A DNA stretch of 64,000 nt, from positions 62,001 through 126,000 of the forward strand of contig CAJQUW010010459.1 in assembly GCA_907163375.1 (NCBI GenBank). The letters run 5' to 3'. The notes beneath the pieces were generated by a model that ran no database searches, was not told where the DNA came from, and was given only the letters and a program-made list of their open reading frames with translations. Shown here in pieces: positions 62,281 to 64,000 of the stretch (positions within the stretch are counted from its first letter, which is position 1; every line of letters begins with the position of its first letter). The position numbers were made by a program, and so were the translations under genes. Source of the stretch: Prostheceraeus crozeri (lineage: Eukaryota > Platyhelminthes > Polycladida > Euryleptidae).

Positions 62281-63925
62281 CAGGCCTGTGATTAGCCTAT
62301 GAAAAAAATTGAGGATTTTTTGGGAAAAATTTGAGGAATGATAACAGAGACTAATGTGATAATTGCAAGAAAAACTACACATTTTTATCAATCATTTTTA
62401 TCCAAACTTCAAATCATGAAAGTCACAACGAAGAAGATTAACCCCAGAGTTGACCACACCCCACTTTTTGAAGTTGTGTATATTGCAAAGGAATACTGAC
62501 TTGGTCATAATCACTTCCCGCGTTGTTACGAAATTAGTTTGTTGCCTCAAGTATTATCTGCTTAGAATGTGACGAACAGAGGATGTCAGATCAAGCTGCT
62601 GATATCGCTCTGCTTCACGCTATCGTCTCCAATTCAATGATACTTGTAAGATTTGTATACTGTAATTTTTTGAATGCAGGATATATCCTCAACCACATGC
62701 ATCTGGGGCTTTGCAACGATTAATTTTTACGGACTTTAGACAAATTTGGGAGGAGAGTAACCCATAAGTATAGAAAGCTTAAAATCGTTGACGGAATGCT
62801 TGTGACTTAGAAAAAGTCAGTAATTTATTATGAAGGATACACCACATTACACACTAATTTATTAATTTTACTTTATGCTACATAAGTTTTGGTGGGTTTT
62901 GTTTACTTGTTAGCGTTTGATCATATCGCTCCGATCTACATTCAAATGAACATGAATTCTCTCATACAACACAAAACAAGTGTTGGGAACAGGCTTGCCA
63001 GTTGAGTTGTTGGTCTCACACAGGCAAAGAGTGAAAGATTATCACCTCTATTCGCATGAAGTTGCGCAGAGATATTGACATCCACATCTTGCAGTAGACC
63101 AGGTTGAAAATCTACTAACCCAGTACTATGTGGTTTTAATGTCTTAATTAATCTGAATTTCACATACAACGATAAGCAATGTGTGCACTAATTTCACACC
63201 AACCTGTGTTCAGCAAATTATGAAAACGATCTATACGTGAATAATTCATCCAGGATAAATGTCGGTCGGCAGACCCTGGAAAATGTAGCTGCAAAAAGAC
63301 TCATGAGATAGCAGAGCTTCATACGCTTCCAACCCTCGCACGCTAGTGACCAGGAGGCATGTAGACACTAAATTTAGGGACCATCCGCTTTATCCCGTCG
63401 GATGTGTTCATGTTCAGCGGAAATAAAATGGGAGAGTGAGTGAAACAAACGCTTCAGTTGATAAGAGCACTGAAAGCCTAATGTGTATCGAGCTAAAATA
63501 AAGCCTTTATTATTATTATTATAAATCCTAGTGGACTGGGCTACCTATACGTCATCATATAATGGATGGAAGATCGATATCCTTAAGTTCTTTAAGAAGT
63601 ACAGGCATGCATTTAGCAGCCATATAGTCGCAGAAACATATAAAGAAGGTTGTGACAAAGGTCAAGATAATTAATGAAAATAATTGAATGTGCATTTTAT
63701 TGTTGGAATAAGCAATATTTTATGAAGTTAGAAGTAAAAAATTGCAGTGTTCAAATATACAATTTCTGTAGGTTGATCTCAGTGTTTCACTCATTGAATA
63801 CGTGAAAGCATTTAATGAGTGAGTTCGACAGACAATAACTTCGGACAACTTCTCTGCTTAGCAAAATAAGTCCAGACGAACCGGAACATCTGCAGCCCTG
63901 TAGCTTGCAGAAATGAAAACGACAT
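62281..63925. mobile_element. CAGGCCTG hAT-like element, copy B (right part not in window or lost)
   Basis: Starts CAGGCCTGTGATTAGCC and follows copy A (35916-37783) in the same orientation through most of its length (for example CTGATATCGCTnTGnTTCACG, CAGTAGACCAGG, CCCGTCGGATGTGTTCAT). Similarity fades at about 63925 and the right terminus is not seen. Many indels relative to copy A. Confidence 0.8.
63476..63530 (+). mobile_element. Tiny 3' tail of a non-LTR retrotransposon in copy B
   Basis: About 50 bp absent from copy A: ATCGAGCTAAAATAAAGCC then TTTATTATTATTATTAT. AATAAAGCCTTTATTATT with a trinucleotide tail is typical of CR1/jockey-type 3' ends. Flanked by AAGCCTA / AATCCTA, a likely target duplication. 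Confidence 0.6.
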
Positions 63926-64000
63926 TCAACATATTCAACGTAACAAAATGAGTCAAGGCAACAAAATTAAAAAACAAGCTAACGACTGGTTAATTTTTGA

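Overview
The window is nuclear DNA from an invertebrate metazoan. It is AT-rich and gene-poor, with GT-AG introns of kilobase size, one multi-exon signalling gene, and a dense load of Penelope-like (PLE), hAT, Tc1/mariner and non-LTR elements. The species cannot be fixed from the sequence. The element mix suggests an aquatic invertebrate, but that is a guess.

The only host gene I can build with confidence lies on the minus strand between 48,906 (start codon) and 13,295 (stop codon). Eight coding exons join in frame through canonical splice sites to give a 681-residue adaptor. It has an N-terminal PTB domain (exons 2-5), a long Gln/Pro-rich linker (exons 5-6), an SH2 domain (exons 7-8) and an acidic tail. 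The PTB domain and the PTB-then-SH2 order match vertebrate SH2D5, while the SH2 domain itself looks tensin-like. The linker is far richer in glutamine than expected. The introns hold most of the mobile elements: a mariner element with perfect 52-bp inverted repeats, a nested pair of hAT elements, a large CAGGCCTG-ended hAT, non-LTR reverse transcriptase tails, PLE endonuclease remnants and a broken coiled-coil sequence.

Downstream of the gene (1-13 kb) there is a decayed non-LTR reverse transcriptase at the left edge. A PLE follows at 3.2-6.4 kb, with reverse transcriptase plus GIY-YIG endonuclease, split by a 1.1-kb hAT with a perfect 8-bp target duplication. From 6.6 to 13.3 kb I see nothing I can call. 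Upstream of the gene (49-64 kb) there is a foldback made of two inverted PLE ends flanked by a 15-bp duplication, and a full-length Tc1 element with only two nonsense codons. Next come two PLE remnants pointing at each other, one carrying hAT-in-hAT nesting plus a 64-bp tandem repeat. A hAT keeping only its BED zinc finger and a second copy of the CAGGCCTG element reach the right edge.

The most interesting signal is an RNA-like motif recurring at PLE ends: CTGANGA, one extra base, a perfect hairpin, then GAAA. The hairpin arms differ completely between copies but always pair. This resembles the hammerhead ribozyme core known from PLEs. A foldback element with a tRNA-like T-arm at its centre (20.2-20.4 kb) and a dispersed GGTAACGGAATTTCA repeat (17.1-19.2 kb) also fit no standard class.
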